From the NCBI GenBank assembly GCA_008828725.1, contig MEHQ01003351.1, positions 118,969 to 182,968 on the forward strand: a DNA stretch of 64,000 nucleotides, in the 5' to 3' direction. The position numbers and the translations under genes were made by a program. Positions 36,000 to 49,200 of this stretch are shown in pieces (position 1 is the stretch's first letter; each line of letters starts with the position of its first letter). The notes below the pieces were generated by a model. The model was not told where the DNA came from. It ran no database searches and saw only the letters and a list, made by a program, of their open reading frames with translations. Source of the DNA: Saccharina japonica. Taxonomy: Eukaryota > Sar > Phaeophyceae > Laminariales > Laminariaceae.

Positions 36000-38900
36000 C
36001 TTTTAAGTAGGATTGCTGGGGGTGCTCGTCAGAGATAAGGTTAAAAAAGGTAAAGGTAAACTTCACACATCGGACAGATCAGATCAGATCAGATCCCTGT
36101 TTCATGAGCTAGATCTTTCAAGGTAGATACATACATTATCTCGTATAATATGTACGACAAGTGAGTACGTACATACTGCATACCTGGTATTATATATATG
36201 ATCTGCTGTCTTGTTAGGGTAGGGGGTACAGAGTACAGAGTACCACCACAGGGGTGCGTTCCTGTTCCTGCAAATAAGCTCGAAGGCGTACTGCTACTTG
36301 TTCTTACACCGATACTCTGTAGCACTTGTCAGCTCTTTGGCAACGTACATAGCTCGTGCGTATCCCATATATATCCCACATATCCCATGTCCCATGCATA
36401 CATTGCAAAGATGAGTTTCGACATATTCATACCAGCTGCACGCGCACAACTCTTGTATATACGAGTATGTACCGAGTATACAAACAGCAGTACGCATCAT
36501 GGTACGAGATACTCATCATACTTACGTACGTGGTATGATACAGCAGTACTCGTACGCATAGTACGTAGTATGATACCAACTCTCGTGCTGGTATCGTCCT
36601 GGTATCTGGTACGTCGTATACGAGTACGAGTACCGGACCAAGAACGACCGACGGAGATATTTCATACCGTTATCGTATTAAATAATTTTATATTTTTACT
36701 TGAGTTTGATGTGGGTTTTTCGGAAGCCGAGAGAAGGTCCGGTCGTGTGCTGGTGTTGCAGTACGACGCAGCCGAAAAATGACATGCCCGTATCCCATGA
36801 TGGTGACACACGCAATCGGAAGCCGATCTTGGTAACCTCATGTAATCTTGATGAAGGCACACCTGTTGTGCACCGCACCGCTGGTCTATTGTGTGACCTA
36901 TCTAGACCTATCCATACAACACAACATCCATATGGCGGGCTACTCATCACGACCTCGACCTATTTAGCATTCGTCTCTGGCCCAAAAGTTTTTCGTTTTT
37001 ATAAGCTGTAGAGCGCACACTCGCACTGCTCGCAGGCAACAGGCAACACACACGCCCACGCCACAACAACTCAGGCGCCCGCTATCAACCGCACCGTACA
37101 CACCTGATGCAGTATCCCACGAGATCAGCGCCAACAGCGTTGCTTTCCCCCGCCAGCAGAGCAGCATCAATTCACAGCACTTTTGATTCGCAAAGCCAAG
37201 CCACCAAGGGGGCTCTCCGCCTACATGTGGAAAAACGACTGCCTCGCATCCCCTCCCATATACGCCTTCCACGGTGAAACCCGATCAGATTCGCGAGATT
37301 TTGAGCGCCCGAGGCCAACAACCACGGCGGTTCAGAGGCGAGCCTGTGCGCAGCCCTCCCACGCGGAAAAGGTGAGAAGAGAACGGTCAGCGAGATTCGC
37401 CAGGAGCGGGTGAATTCGTCTATCCTGGATTTTGGGCTGGCCTTAAAAAATAGTCTGTTGACATTGCCATCGAGAGAGAGCCCGAGGGGGGGGGGCAAAA
37501 AAGCGTTGCTTGTTGAGGGACTCGAGTAATTTTGGGAGGCACGGAATTGCCACACCAAACGCTCGGCACGCACGCCGCACACCGCGCACCGGGAGAGGGT
37601 GCTAGTATCAGATGCCCCCGAGCTGTCGGCGATGCTTTGGAGGCCCTCGGTTCCGGTGGTGTCAGTCGGCGCGTGCGAATCGGTGGAGTCCTTGGTTACG
37701 GAGATGACCAACGGCCGAAGAGATGAGATGATCTTGGCAGGTTTAGCGATTTATTTCATCATCAGGCGATGGGGCTCCCTCGGCCGAGCCTCGGGAGCGG
37801 ATCCCGCCCCGTCGCGCGCCGGGTGGCGCCTGCCTCCCTCTCGCGCTGAGCGACTTCGTGGGAGACCCGATGCCTGTTTAGATTAAATCCTTCCAAGTTT
37901 TTTTTTGTGCAACTGGCTGGCTCGGTCTGGGGCGAAGCCTGGGCGAGCGGGCAAAGTTTTTATTTGAAAGTCGAAGTCTCCACGCGTCTCCACGCAGACG
38001 GGGGTGATCGTGAGATGAGGAGGAGCATTCACGCGACTATACAAGTATTGCTGCTGTACAGGTGGTCGCACGTGCGTGGTACGTCGATACTTCTCGTACA
38101 TAGACAAGCCGTCTTCTCTTTGTCGAAAGTCAGGTACCGGTACAGACTGCAAAAGGAGAGGAGGTTTTAGGTAACCTTCATCCGTAGGTCGAATTGAACT
38201 CCAGAGTCCCTCGGTAGTCTACAGCAGCAGCAGCATCATCAAACTGCAACATAAATCTCCCACAGACTCGTATATAGTGGACGGAAATATAAGCTTCGTT
38301 TGATCTTCATATCAGCTTCCAACAGCGTATTTTATCCCCGACCAGCGTTGGTACAAAACAACTTTCAGGTTGAGTCGGAGTTGTTGGCGTGCGTGCATGC
38401 CCGGCTTACGTCTTACAGTAGTATAGGTACCCGCCGGGCCCCGAGATGGCGGCCTCAAGCACCATCAACACCAACACCGACAACTTCCTCGACCCGCCCC
38501 GCTCTCTCATTGCCTCTTTCGCATCTTTGCCCATGCGGAGAAGAAGCCACCGCCACCTGAGAAAAAATATCTCACAGCCCTCCCCCCATTACAGGGTGGC
38601 CGGTTTTGAGAGGAGGTTTTCTACACGCACAGAGAGACAAAGGAGCGCAGGCAGGACAGAGGAAAGGAGGGAGGGGACCGGGGGGCAGGGTGCTGATGGT
38701 CGGAAGGCCTTCATGTGAACGCTGGGACGGAAGCTTGTAACCGAGCACCGGAGGGTGAAGGAGCGGGAGAGGCGGCTTGAGACACTCCCCAAGTTGGCAT
38801 ATACCTGGTATACCACTTTTTTTGCTCTCGGCAACGAGGAACATCAGTGCAAGTACACGCACGAGTATATTCGACGTGAATACTTTCGTGTCATATAGGC

Positions 38901-39277
38901 TCTCGCCGAGAATAGTGGAAGAGGGGTTTCTCTACATCCGGATTTCTGCTGCGGCTGGTGTTGGCGTTGGCGTTGGTGTTGTTGGTGTTGCTGGTGGTGT
39001 TGGCTGGTGCTGTACTGCTGTAAGTTAGTCTCGCTGTGCGCACGCGTCTGTCTGCACGACAGTGACTGCTACCTGTGCTCTGTACAACAGTAACAGCAGC
39101 AGCAGCAGCAGTAGCAGTAGCAGAGCGATCTGCACACAGGGACGTGCCATCGTCTCGACCAGCCAAGTAGCGAAGACAAGAACAGGAAGGACATAAGACA
39201 ACAGGCAGTGTCTGTCTGGTCGATCTACCTTTCTTTCTGACTTTTCTTGTCTTGCTATCTGAGCCACAACAACCACA
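36000..39277. other. Intergenic region with unassigned open frames
   Basis: GC rises at 37150-37900 and 38440-38800. Frames of interest are a + frame with KPDQIREILSARGQQPRRF ending at a good donor (37373, gtgaga), a 180-codon - frame at 37172-37711 without an ATG, and a + frame from ATG 38446 (MAASSTINTNTDNFLDPP). None has paired splice sites or a family match, so no gene is called. Confidence 0.3.
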
Positions 39278-39865
39278 ATGCAGCAACAAGGCGGAGACGC
39301 CTCGGCGGACAACGAGGTCATGTCGATCCTCTCAAGCCCGGTCCGGCAGAAAAACTTCGTCGTCAAACCCCAGCCCCGCGCGGGAGGCCACGCCGTGACG
39401 GGGAGCGGGGGTCTCTGCCCCCCGTCCCCCGGTGCCAACGGCCAATGCCTTCCAGGCTCTGCCGCAGCCGCCGATTCGTACCTTCAAAATTCCTCCTCGT
39501 CCGCCTTAGTAGGCGGCGTCGTTGGGGTTGGCGGCGGTGGAGGCGGTGTCGGTGGGGGGTGCAGGGGCGTGGAGGCGGGTCTCCTAGGAGGCGGAAGCGT
39601 TGCTGATCCGGGGCGTCTTGCAAACGGCCCGTCCCCGCCTCATACCCCTGGCTTGCCGAAATCTACCAGCGCGTCGTGGGACCCGCAAGTGCAGAGTTCT
39701 AGCAGCGCGTTTTCGGTCCCGGCCGGCAGGGGGATTGGAGGAGGGGGAGGCGGTAGGGGGGAGGGGCCAGGGGGCACTGGTGGCGTCGGGATGGGGAGCG
39801 CCGGGTTTGGTGGGTTGGGCCTTGGGGGGTTTTCATCTTCCGGAGGCGACCATAGAGACTTCCAG
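39278..39865 (+). CDS. HAT gene exon 1
   Basis: 196 codons from ATG (MQQQGGDASADNEVMSILSS) to the donor ttccaggtgagg, phase 0. After about 35 ordinary residues it becomes Gly-rich. Confidence 0.7.
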
Positions 39866-42800
39866 GTGAGGCTTGGGTGACCTGTGTTGGTGGCGTTGAT
39901 AGAGGTGTTAAGGGCAGTGTTGTTGATGGTGTTCTGGTTGATGTTGAAGTTGTTGATGGTGGTGTTCTTGTTTTGTTTTGTTTTTGCGTTGTTGGCGCGG
40001 TTGTCGGTGTTGATATTGGTGTTGTCATCGTTATTCTTGTTGCTGTTGTTGGTGCTGTTGGTGCTGTTGGTATTGGTGTTGGTGTTGGTGCTGTTGCTGC
40101 TGCTGATATTGTTGTTGTGGTCCTTGGTGATTTCTGATGTTGTTGTACGTGTTGGTGTGGATGGCGCGGTTGTTGGTGTTGGTGTTGGTGCTGTTGGTGT
40201 TGCTGGTGTTGGTGCTGTTGATGTTTGTGGTTTGGGTTGTTGGGCTTTTGTTGTTGGGTTTGTTGTTAGTGCTGGTGGTGTTGGTGTTGTTGGCGAGGTT
40301 ATTGTCAGCGTTGGTTCTGGTGCTGGTCTTGTTTTTGGGTGCTGTTGGTGAGCTACTTGTAGCGTTGGTGTTGGCGTCGTTGTCATCGTTGCTGCCGTCT
40401 ACGTTGTTGTTTTTTTTTGCCGTATTTTGGTCAGATGGCCACCATTGCCAAAATCGCCTTCCCCGCACAAGCTGTGTTCTATCAAAATAGTTAAAGCTTG
40501 CCGTAGCGTTACATGCCTCTGCCCCCACCCCCACCCCCACCCCCATGCATCGACTAAGGCCATGCATGACGTGAGTACGCCCCCCTCCCCCCCTCATGCA
40601 TCATGACGTATATTTTTCTGCCTTTTCACGCAACGCCTTCTTTTCTTCGTGTTTTCGCGCAACATGAACCATCGCCTACCTCGTTATTGGTACCGCATAG
40701 GGGCACGCCGTGCCGCTCTCCCACCAGATCTCCGCGGGCGACGGCCAAGGACACGGACGCCGAGAGGGACGCGGCGGCGGCGGCAGAACGCCGGGACCTG
40801 TCAGGGGGCCCCGGTACCCCCTCGAAGACCCAGCGGCTGCCCTCGGACAGCACGGCACGATGGGCGGCGGAGGCGGCATGGCGATGCAGCCCGAAGACCT
40901 CGGGGCTGACACCCCGCGCGTCGGGTCTTCGGCGGGGCGCCTCCCGCTAGCGTATAATGGCTATGGTGGAGGTGACGGCTACAACCCGCGTGATGACATC
41001 TATGGCGGCAGTGGTAGCGCTACCGGCGGCGGTGTCGGCGGCGGTGTTAGCGGAAGTTCTGCTGCAGCTGCTGCCGCTGCAGCTGCTGCCGCTGCAGCTG
41101 CAGCGGTGGCGGCGACGACGGTGGTGGCGGGCGGCGGCGGCGGGGGGGGGGGGTTGTCGTTTTCCCCCTCACGAGACCCGCCTCTTCGGAATAACTCCGC
41201 TGCAATTGGGGGGGGAGGGGCTCGCGTGGGCATAGGAGACGGCGGCGACGGCGCCGGCGCGCCGGGGTTACGCGGTTCGTTCGAGTCTGCCACTGCTTCT
41301 GCCGCTGCTGGTGCTGCTGGTGTTTCGGCCAGCGGTAATCCTACGGCAATATCAATGGAGGCAGGTGCGAGGGGTGTGGGAGGTCAGCATCTGGTTGCCG
41401 ATAACGCTGGTGCGGTGAGCGCGATGGACAACTGGGGCATCCTTCGGTACGGGCTTACTCTTGAGGACCCGGTGTCTTCGGCCGCGCACGGAGGTGGTCC
41501 GGGACTGGACGCCGGGAGGCGCCGTCAGCGCTCCGGCGAGGATGCCGACGGCAGCGACGGGTCGGGACGGGCGCGCGTGGGTGGTCAGGTCGGTGGCGGC
41601 GGTGGTGCGGGGGGTGGGATCAGGGTGAACGGGAGAATGGGGAGCAATGCTTCGTCGACTTCGTCCTCCGCGAGCGCTGCAAGGAGGGTCATAGGCCCGC
41701 TGTCTCTCCGGGGGCAGTCCCAGCTAGACCAGCCGATCCATGGGGGTTCTGCCGCTTTATACCGCGGCGGCGGCGGCGGTGGCGGCGGCGGCGGTGGTGG
41801 TGGTGGCGGGGATGGCGCAGCCGGAATGCACGGCGCGATGCAGGTCGATAGCGGCGTGGTGACCGATGAATATGACATTGGCGGCTCGAGGGGTGGGGGC
41901 GGGGGCGGGGGCAGTAACGCCGGTGGTGGTGGTGGCGGCGGTGGTGATGGCGGTGGCGGCGGTTTCGGCTTCCGCGATGCGCGATCGTCCAATTTTGACC
42001 TCAGGGGGGACGAGCATTCATCGCCTCTGCGACATCAGCAGCAGCAGCAGTCGGTGCTCCCTTTGCGGCCCAGGCGAGTGGCGGGAGGGTCGCCGTCTCT
42101 GGGCCCTCAGCGAAAACGCCTCCCGCAGCCGCAGACCGCGCAGAGCGGAAGTCTCCTCGACGGTGTCGGGGTCGGAGTGGGGGCTTTCCCGGCTCCGACT
42201 CCCGCCGGAAACATGGCCGTGAGCATCGACGGGCTCCACGGGATGGGCGGCGCTGGCGGGGGAGGGAGCAACGGGGTTGGCGGCGGTGTTGGTGGTGGCG
42301 GAGGTGGTGGCGGCGGTGGCGGTGGAAGTCTTCTTCGTTGGTCTTTCCCGCCTCCCGGAATGTCGGGGCATCCTGGCGGGGTGTCGGGGGGGAGGGGACG
42401 GGGGGGGCGGTGGCGATGGTGGTGGCGGTGGTGGTGGTGCCGGTGGTGCCGGTAGCAACGGCCCCATGCCGTCGACGTTTAGCCGGTTGAGCGGTCTCGG
42501 GGCGGAGAGCCTGGGCGTCGGTGCGGGGGATGCTGGGGGTGGTGGCGGTGGCGGTGGACGGGGGGGTGACGTGGGAGGGCAGTGGTCGGCCATGAGGCAA
42601 GCGTTGCCGGCGGATCATGGCATCACCAGGAGGCCTGTTTTTGACGGGAGCGAGGGGAGGGGTGGGGTGATGGGCGGCGATGGGGGAGCTGGAAGCGTGC
42701 GAGGTGGCTTGTCCGGGTCTGTGGATAGTCATCAGTACGCTTCGATGCGGGGTCAGCATCGAAGACTCGAGGTGAACGTCGCCGGTGTTGGTGTTTTACG

Positions 42801-45311
42801 AGAAACTCGGGAAAAGTCCGACAAGGGCAATGATCCATGCCTCCCCGTCGTTCTTACATAAGGACGATACTCGACTATTTAATACGGTACCTGATAAGGT
42901 GTGTCAGTCAAAACATGTCTCCCGCCCGGCACCCCCGCCGTCCTGTCCCTGATCTCACCCGAATACTTCACCCGCATTTGTTTCCCGCGATGTACCCTCC
43001 CCCCGTTTGGAATCCCCTCAGGCGGGCCATCTTGGGTCTGAAGGCGGTAGCAGCTCGGTGGCGGCGGCGGCGGCGGCGGCAGGAGCGGTTACCATCGGGC
43101 GCGCCGGGGCCGAGGGCCGGCAGCAGCAGCAGCAGCAGCACGCGCGATTCCAACACGCCCCCTTCCAGGCGGATCCTCCTCGTGGAGGCTCGGCAGCGAC
43201 CGCGGCGTCAGGAGAGTACGACCTCGACTACGATTACGACTACGATCCTGCGCCGTTTGGCGGCAGGGACATGAACGAGGCTCGGCCGGGGCTCGACATC
43301 GCCGCCGCCAATGTCGGAGGGGTAGGGAGAGGAGGAGGAGGAGGAGGCATTTCCGGAGCGGGAGTGGGGGTTTCCGTCGGTGGAGGCCGTGGTGGTGGTG
43401 CCGATGTCCGTGTTTCGGCGGATCACGCGGCGCGAGATGGCGCCTCTTCTGGCGTGTCTGGTGGACCGGAGGGGATGTGGAATGTGGGAGGTGGGGTGGG
43501 GACGGGAGCGGTACAGTCGGGGTTTTCTTCTTCTCGACGCCAAGAGTACGCCGAGTTTACGTCGCAGATGGAGTTCCACAAGGGTGGCGAGGCGTCGCTG
43601 GGGGATGGGCACCACGGTGGTGGCGGGTCCCGGCAGCCGTTGGCGCAGCCGCCTCAGCAGCAACTGCAGCACCATCATCACCAGCAGCAACAACAACAGC
43701 AGCAGCATGTGAGTGGCGGTCGTCGTGGTGGTGGTGGTGGTGGCGATTTCATAGGCTCGTTTTTTTGGTTCCCCGATACAGAAGTAAAGGGGGGAAATTT
43801 AGGCCTGAAACCATGGCTGGCGTCAGGCGGTGGCGACGGTGGCGGTGGCAGCAGCGCCGTTATCGTCGCTCGGATGTAGGATAGCGGTGAGCGCGTCCAG
43901 TCGCCCACCAAGCAAGACCAGACCAAGCGCTGATCTCTGAAACCATGACCTTACCCCCTCCCCCTCCCCGCCGCCGCCGCCGCCGCCGTTTCGATCGCTA
44001 CCGCTTTCGCTGTGTTGTTCGGTTACATCCTCGACGATCGTCCAATCAACACGCCTCGCGGAACGTTTTGCGCCAACCAAATCAGCGCGGAGGGCTTCCC
44101 CTTCCCCCGTCCCGACCGCAGGCCTCCCTCCCACACGACCTCCTCCAGCCTTCTTCGGGCGCCCCCGCTCGCCCCCTGCGGGACCTGCGCTCGAACTCAG
44201 GCCTTCTCGCAGGGGAGGTACTGCGCTCGCAGCCCACCACCCCTCGCGGGGCGGGTGACGGTGTCGGCGCCTGGGAAGGTGGTGGTGGTGGTGGTGGTGG
44301 TGGCTCTGCTGTGCCCTTGGAAAGGCTTAGGCGCGGCATATCGGGGGGAAGCAGTGGGGAGATGGAGTACGCGGACGGGTTCTCGGCGCACAGAGGGGGT
44401 TACGAGATGCCCCCTGCTGGCGGCGGCCACCACCACGCCTCTCGGCATGCGGTAAGATGGTGCAAAATGGGGGCAAAGCCGAGGGTGGTTTTTTCTAGGC
44501 GGGCGGGTTACTCATGTGGCGGCGGCGGCGGCGGGGGGGGGGGGTACGCATGTGGGGTTTGGGGGAGGTATTACTCATGTCATGCCATGGCCGTAGTCGT
44601 ATGAGCATAGACCCTCGCATCCCTGCAATGCCGGGACGGAGCACGTCGGGTTTTCACCGACCAGGCAGGCTTACAGTAGTTGCTTGCACCAAGGGGGGGT
44701 TATATAGGGGCGAGGGGAGGGGGTGTACTTCTTTATTTTCATGCATGGCCGTAGTCGTATGACATCAACGCCTTGCATCCCTACAACGGAATGCGGAGGG
44801 GGGGGGGTGTACTCGATAAATGGGGGGGGTAAGTAAGGGTTTTGAGGTTCGGCGCGCTTCTCAAAATGTTTTTTTAGGTAGGGACAGGTGGGGGGGGGTA
44901 GAGGGGGGGTGGGACGGGGGTTCCGTTTTTGGGGGTAGGGTAGGGGTGAGGTTCTTGTGGAGAGGCGGGCGTGTGTTTGTTATTGGGCGTGGCTCGAGCC
45001 CTTCGAGGAGGAGGAGGGGGAGGAGGAGGAGGTAGGAACATGTTTTGTGCGGTGTGGTGCGGTTTAGCGCGGCTCGATTGTCGTCTTCGGCAACAAAACA
45101 TGTTCCCGAGTGGTCGGTGCTCCCCAATCGCGCGCGCTCTTTGTTTCTTCTATCAAACGTATCATACTCAGTGAAACTTATCCCGTCTTTCTGTCTCTCT
45201 GTTGTGTCTATCTGTTGTGTGTGTCTGTTGTGTGTGTCTGTTGTGTCTATCTGTTGTGTGTGTTGTATGTGTCCGTTGTGTCTGTCTGTCTGTCTGCCTG
45301 TCTGCCTGTCC

Positions 45312-45343
<32 letters not shown>

Positions 45344-46233
45344 GTCTCTCTGTCTCTCTGTACCTCTGTCTCTCTGTCTCTCTTTCTGTCTGCTTTCCTT
45401 GTCTGTACCTTCGTCTGCCTTACTTTACGTCGCCGGCTCAATCGCTCTCACGCGCCCAGGGCTATGAACCCCCTTTCGAGGGAAACCCCAACGGAGGCAT
45501 TTCTTACGAGGGGAGCGGAGCCGCGTACGGCAGACTCGGCGGCACGAGCGGCGGCCACAACAACCCAATGCCTGGGAGGGGCGGCGGCGGCGGCGCTCGG
45601 GGTGGTGGTGGTGGTCGTGGTGGGGATGATGGCGGTGGTGGTAGCGGCGTGTACGATGGAAACCCCCAGGCGGTGTACGATAAGGGGTGGGCACCGGGTG
45701 GTGAAGAAATACCCCCCTTCGATGTCACTGCCTCCTCCCAGGGGCATGTGAGGTACCCTCCCCCCCCTCAGAAGGCGGGAGGGTCGTCGGGGCCGTACGA
45801 TGCTCAGATGGGTCCACCACCGCTGGCACCGTCGTCTGAGCAGCCGCCGTTTGGGGAAGGCCGTGCGGGGGGGGGTGCAGGTGGCGGTGGGGGAGGGGGG
45901 TACGGCGGCGCTGAGTATGAGTTCTCTGTTCGTTTCAAGCAGCAGCAGCAGCAGCAGCAGCATCCTGGTCAGGGGTACTCTCCTCCCGACCATGCTTCGC
46001 TGTCTTCGTTGCCCAGACAGCAGCAACAGCAACAGCAACAACAGCAGCAGGACCTTGCCCTTCCATGGAACAGCACCGCGCCCTCCCACCACCACCACCA
46101 CAACCCTCAGCAGCAGCAGCAGCAGCCGGTGGGCCGAGGAGCGCCCCAACGACCTTACTCCCAACAGATGGCCCCGCTCAAGGCAGGCTCTTGGGCAAAT
46201 AGCCGCGTCGGAATCGACCACCGACCGGGCATT

Positions 46234-46268
<35 letters not shown>

Positions 46269-49200
46269 CGATGGTGGTACCGCAAGCAGCGCCGCGACCA
46301 CCACCACCACCGTCCCACCCACCTACCCAGGGTACGGGACAAGCCCTCCGGGCCAACAGAGGGGGAGCGTCAGAGGGGGGGGGGGGTCTTCTGCCATCCC
46401 CTCCCAACAAATGCCTCCCGGAAGCGGTGCAGGTCAGGGGGGCGCGCCTGGCCCGTCCCCTCCGGGGGAGGGGTATGGCGGCCGGCACGCGCCGTCGCGA
46501 TTGCCGGTGGCGGCGGCAGCCGGGGGGGGGCAGGGGAGGGGTGGGTTGGGGGGAGGAACGGCGGGGGGCTACCTCATTTTTTTTCATGTTTTCGAACGGT
46601 TATTTCATGAGAAACACCAACGCCAATCGGGGGAAGTGGAATCGTGTTGGGCAATTCGGTGTCACTTGGATGATTTTCTTTCGTTTCTACCTTCAAAGGG
46701 AGAACGTGTGACACCATCCCCAACCCGTTTTTTTTGTTTCTCGCTTTTTGTTTCTTCCTCTTTTATCGTTTTTCTTTGTTGCTCAGGACCGGAGGCTGGC
46801 GAGACTCCAACAACAGCACCAGCAGCAGCCCCAACAGCAAGGCTACAGAGACGCCTCCCCTCTGCGTGGAACTCCCGGCGGCGGTGGTGGCGGCGGCGGT
46901 GGCAGCGCGCCGACGTCATCCTTGTTCCCACGGAGTGCCTCCGGACCCTTGCATAGCCAGCTGCAAGAACCCAACCCCCTCCTCTCAAGGGGGAGCGGCG
47001 CAAGCGGGTCCACGGGGATGTTAGACGCGGTTGGGACAACCCGTGGGGGTAGCCCCCACCGCCACCCGCCCCCCCCCCCGCCGCCGCCGCCTCCGCCGCC
47101 CCCCCCGCCGAGCAGGATGTACGGGTCTGAACCCAACTTTTCGGCTGGAGTTACCGCGGTGTCTGTGGGGCGTTACGCGTACGGGGACGGAGTGGAGAGG
47201 GGGGTGGGGACGGCGGGGGGAGGGGGCGGCGGCGGCGGTGGGCGAGGGGATGGCTCGCAGAGGTTGCCTCCGCACGGTGCGGGCCAGGGAGGGTATGGGC
47301 GGCAGTCGCAGCAGCATGGAGGCGCCGGGGCGGGCCAGGTGTGTTGTCTGGTGGCGGTGTTGGTGGTGTTGGTGTTGGTGGTTGTGGTGGTCGTGATGTT
47401 GTTGGTGTTGTTGCTGGTGGTGTCGGTGGAGGTATTAGTGGTGGTGGTTACGGTAGCGGGAGCGGCTGGCTTGTGGGGTGGGGGGGGGTGGGGCATGCTT
47501 TTGGAGGGGGGAGGGGTGGTTTGGTAGGGGTGGTGTTGTTTGTTTTGTTTTGGTGGTGGTAGGTGGAGAGCGACAGCAATGTTGGTCTGTGGTAACCTGG
47601 GCAAAAAGCCTGGCCCATCGTACGGCAGACCGTTTTTTCGACGATTGAGCGTGGGTTGATGAGAAGGCGGAACGGGGCAGGGAGTGGCCGCGGGGATAAC
47701 ATATTTTTTGTTTGTTCTGTGCTTGCGAGCAGCCCATTTTAGGTACACTGGTGACGGCTTTTAGTTGTCGTGTGTGTCCCGTGTTCTCTGCTGTTCTGAC
47801 GACGGCTTAGTTGTCGTGTGTATCCGTGTTCTGTTCTGTTGTGAAGACGGCCTTGCGCGAATGTGTGCGCCTTGCGTCAGTTTGAAGTCGTCGCGCAAGG
47901 TGACAGGCGGTCCACCCTGCCTGTAGCTTAGTCCTACTGTATCGTAGTGTTCCAGTTCATCCCGTATTTTACCCCCCCCCCCCGACCAGATGCCTGGTTG
48001 GTGAAAACCCAACGCGCTCCGTCCCGGCATCGTAGGGATGCGAGGGTCTATGGTCATATGACTACGGCCGTGCACGATATGAGTACACCCTCCCCCCCCT
48101 GGTTGGTGAAAGCCCGACATGCTCCGTCCCGGCATTGTAGGTATGCGAGGGTCTATGATCATACGACTACGGCCATGCATGAAAATGAAGTACACCCCCC
48201 CCTCCCCTCCCCTCCTTCGAAACGCCGCCTGAGATTCCCCCACCCTCCTCTTCCCCATTCCTTAACGCCGCCCTAACCCATCGACCCTCCCACCCACCCA
48301 CCCACCCACCCTCCTACTGACCCATTGATATTGATTGACACGTCAACAGCACGGGCAGCCTCAAGCTCCTGGAAAGGGGCAGATGCATCATCTGCTAGCG
48401 CACCATGCTGCTGCTGTTGCTTCTGCTGGCGGCGGCGGCGGCGGCGGAGGGGGCGGTGGAGGCGGTGGGGGGGCGGGGACAATGGTTCCCGTCCCCGCCC
48501 CGGCACTGGACGAGAAGCAAATGAAGAGGGCAGAGCTGGTGGAGTCGCCAACAACAAGGCTGGCATTCAAGGTGAGTGTTTTTCTTTTTAATTGTATGAT
48601 GCGTACAATTATGGTTCCTTTTTTTTCTTATTATTTTTCCCTTTTTTTGTTTGTTCTTTGTTTTTGTTTGTTCTTTGTTTTTGTTTGGTCTTTGTTTTGT
48701 TTGTGTTTGTTTGTTCGTTTGTTTGTTTGTTTGTTTGTTTGTTTATTTGTTTGTTTTACCTTATTTTTTATTGTATATATATACCTCGTGTTGCAAATAT
48801 ACCTCTGTAGACTATACGCATGGATGGTTCCTTTTTCTCCCCTTTTTTTGTTTCTTTGTGCTTTGTGTCGTCGTTTTTTGTTTTTCTCTTTTCTTTTCTT
48901 TTTTGTTTTGTGATTTGGACTGCACGTCCTCGGCTTCATCTCCCCATCTCCTGTATTCGGAAGATATGACCGTTGACTTGTCTGTAAGATCCTGCAGAGT
49001 TTATAAGTGATTTGTTTTCCTACCCCTGCCCCCTCTAACCCTTGCCCCCCCTTCCCCCCCTCCCCTTCCGCCCCCTTCCTATTCCCGCGCTGCTGTTTTC
49101 TGGCTGGTTGTTGTGGTGACATGTTATTTGCGATATATGGCATTGTGATGTGGTCTTGTTTTGTGAAGGACTTTTACCGGTCTTTCCGAGCAAAGGAGAA

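Noticed and set aside
45448-46587. 379-codon open frame on the - strand, and similar long - frames at 42001-42759 and 39640-40386
   Set aside because: They are shadows of the Gly/Gln-rich exons or of GTT repeats; composition follows the repeat and no splice or family signal exists.
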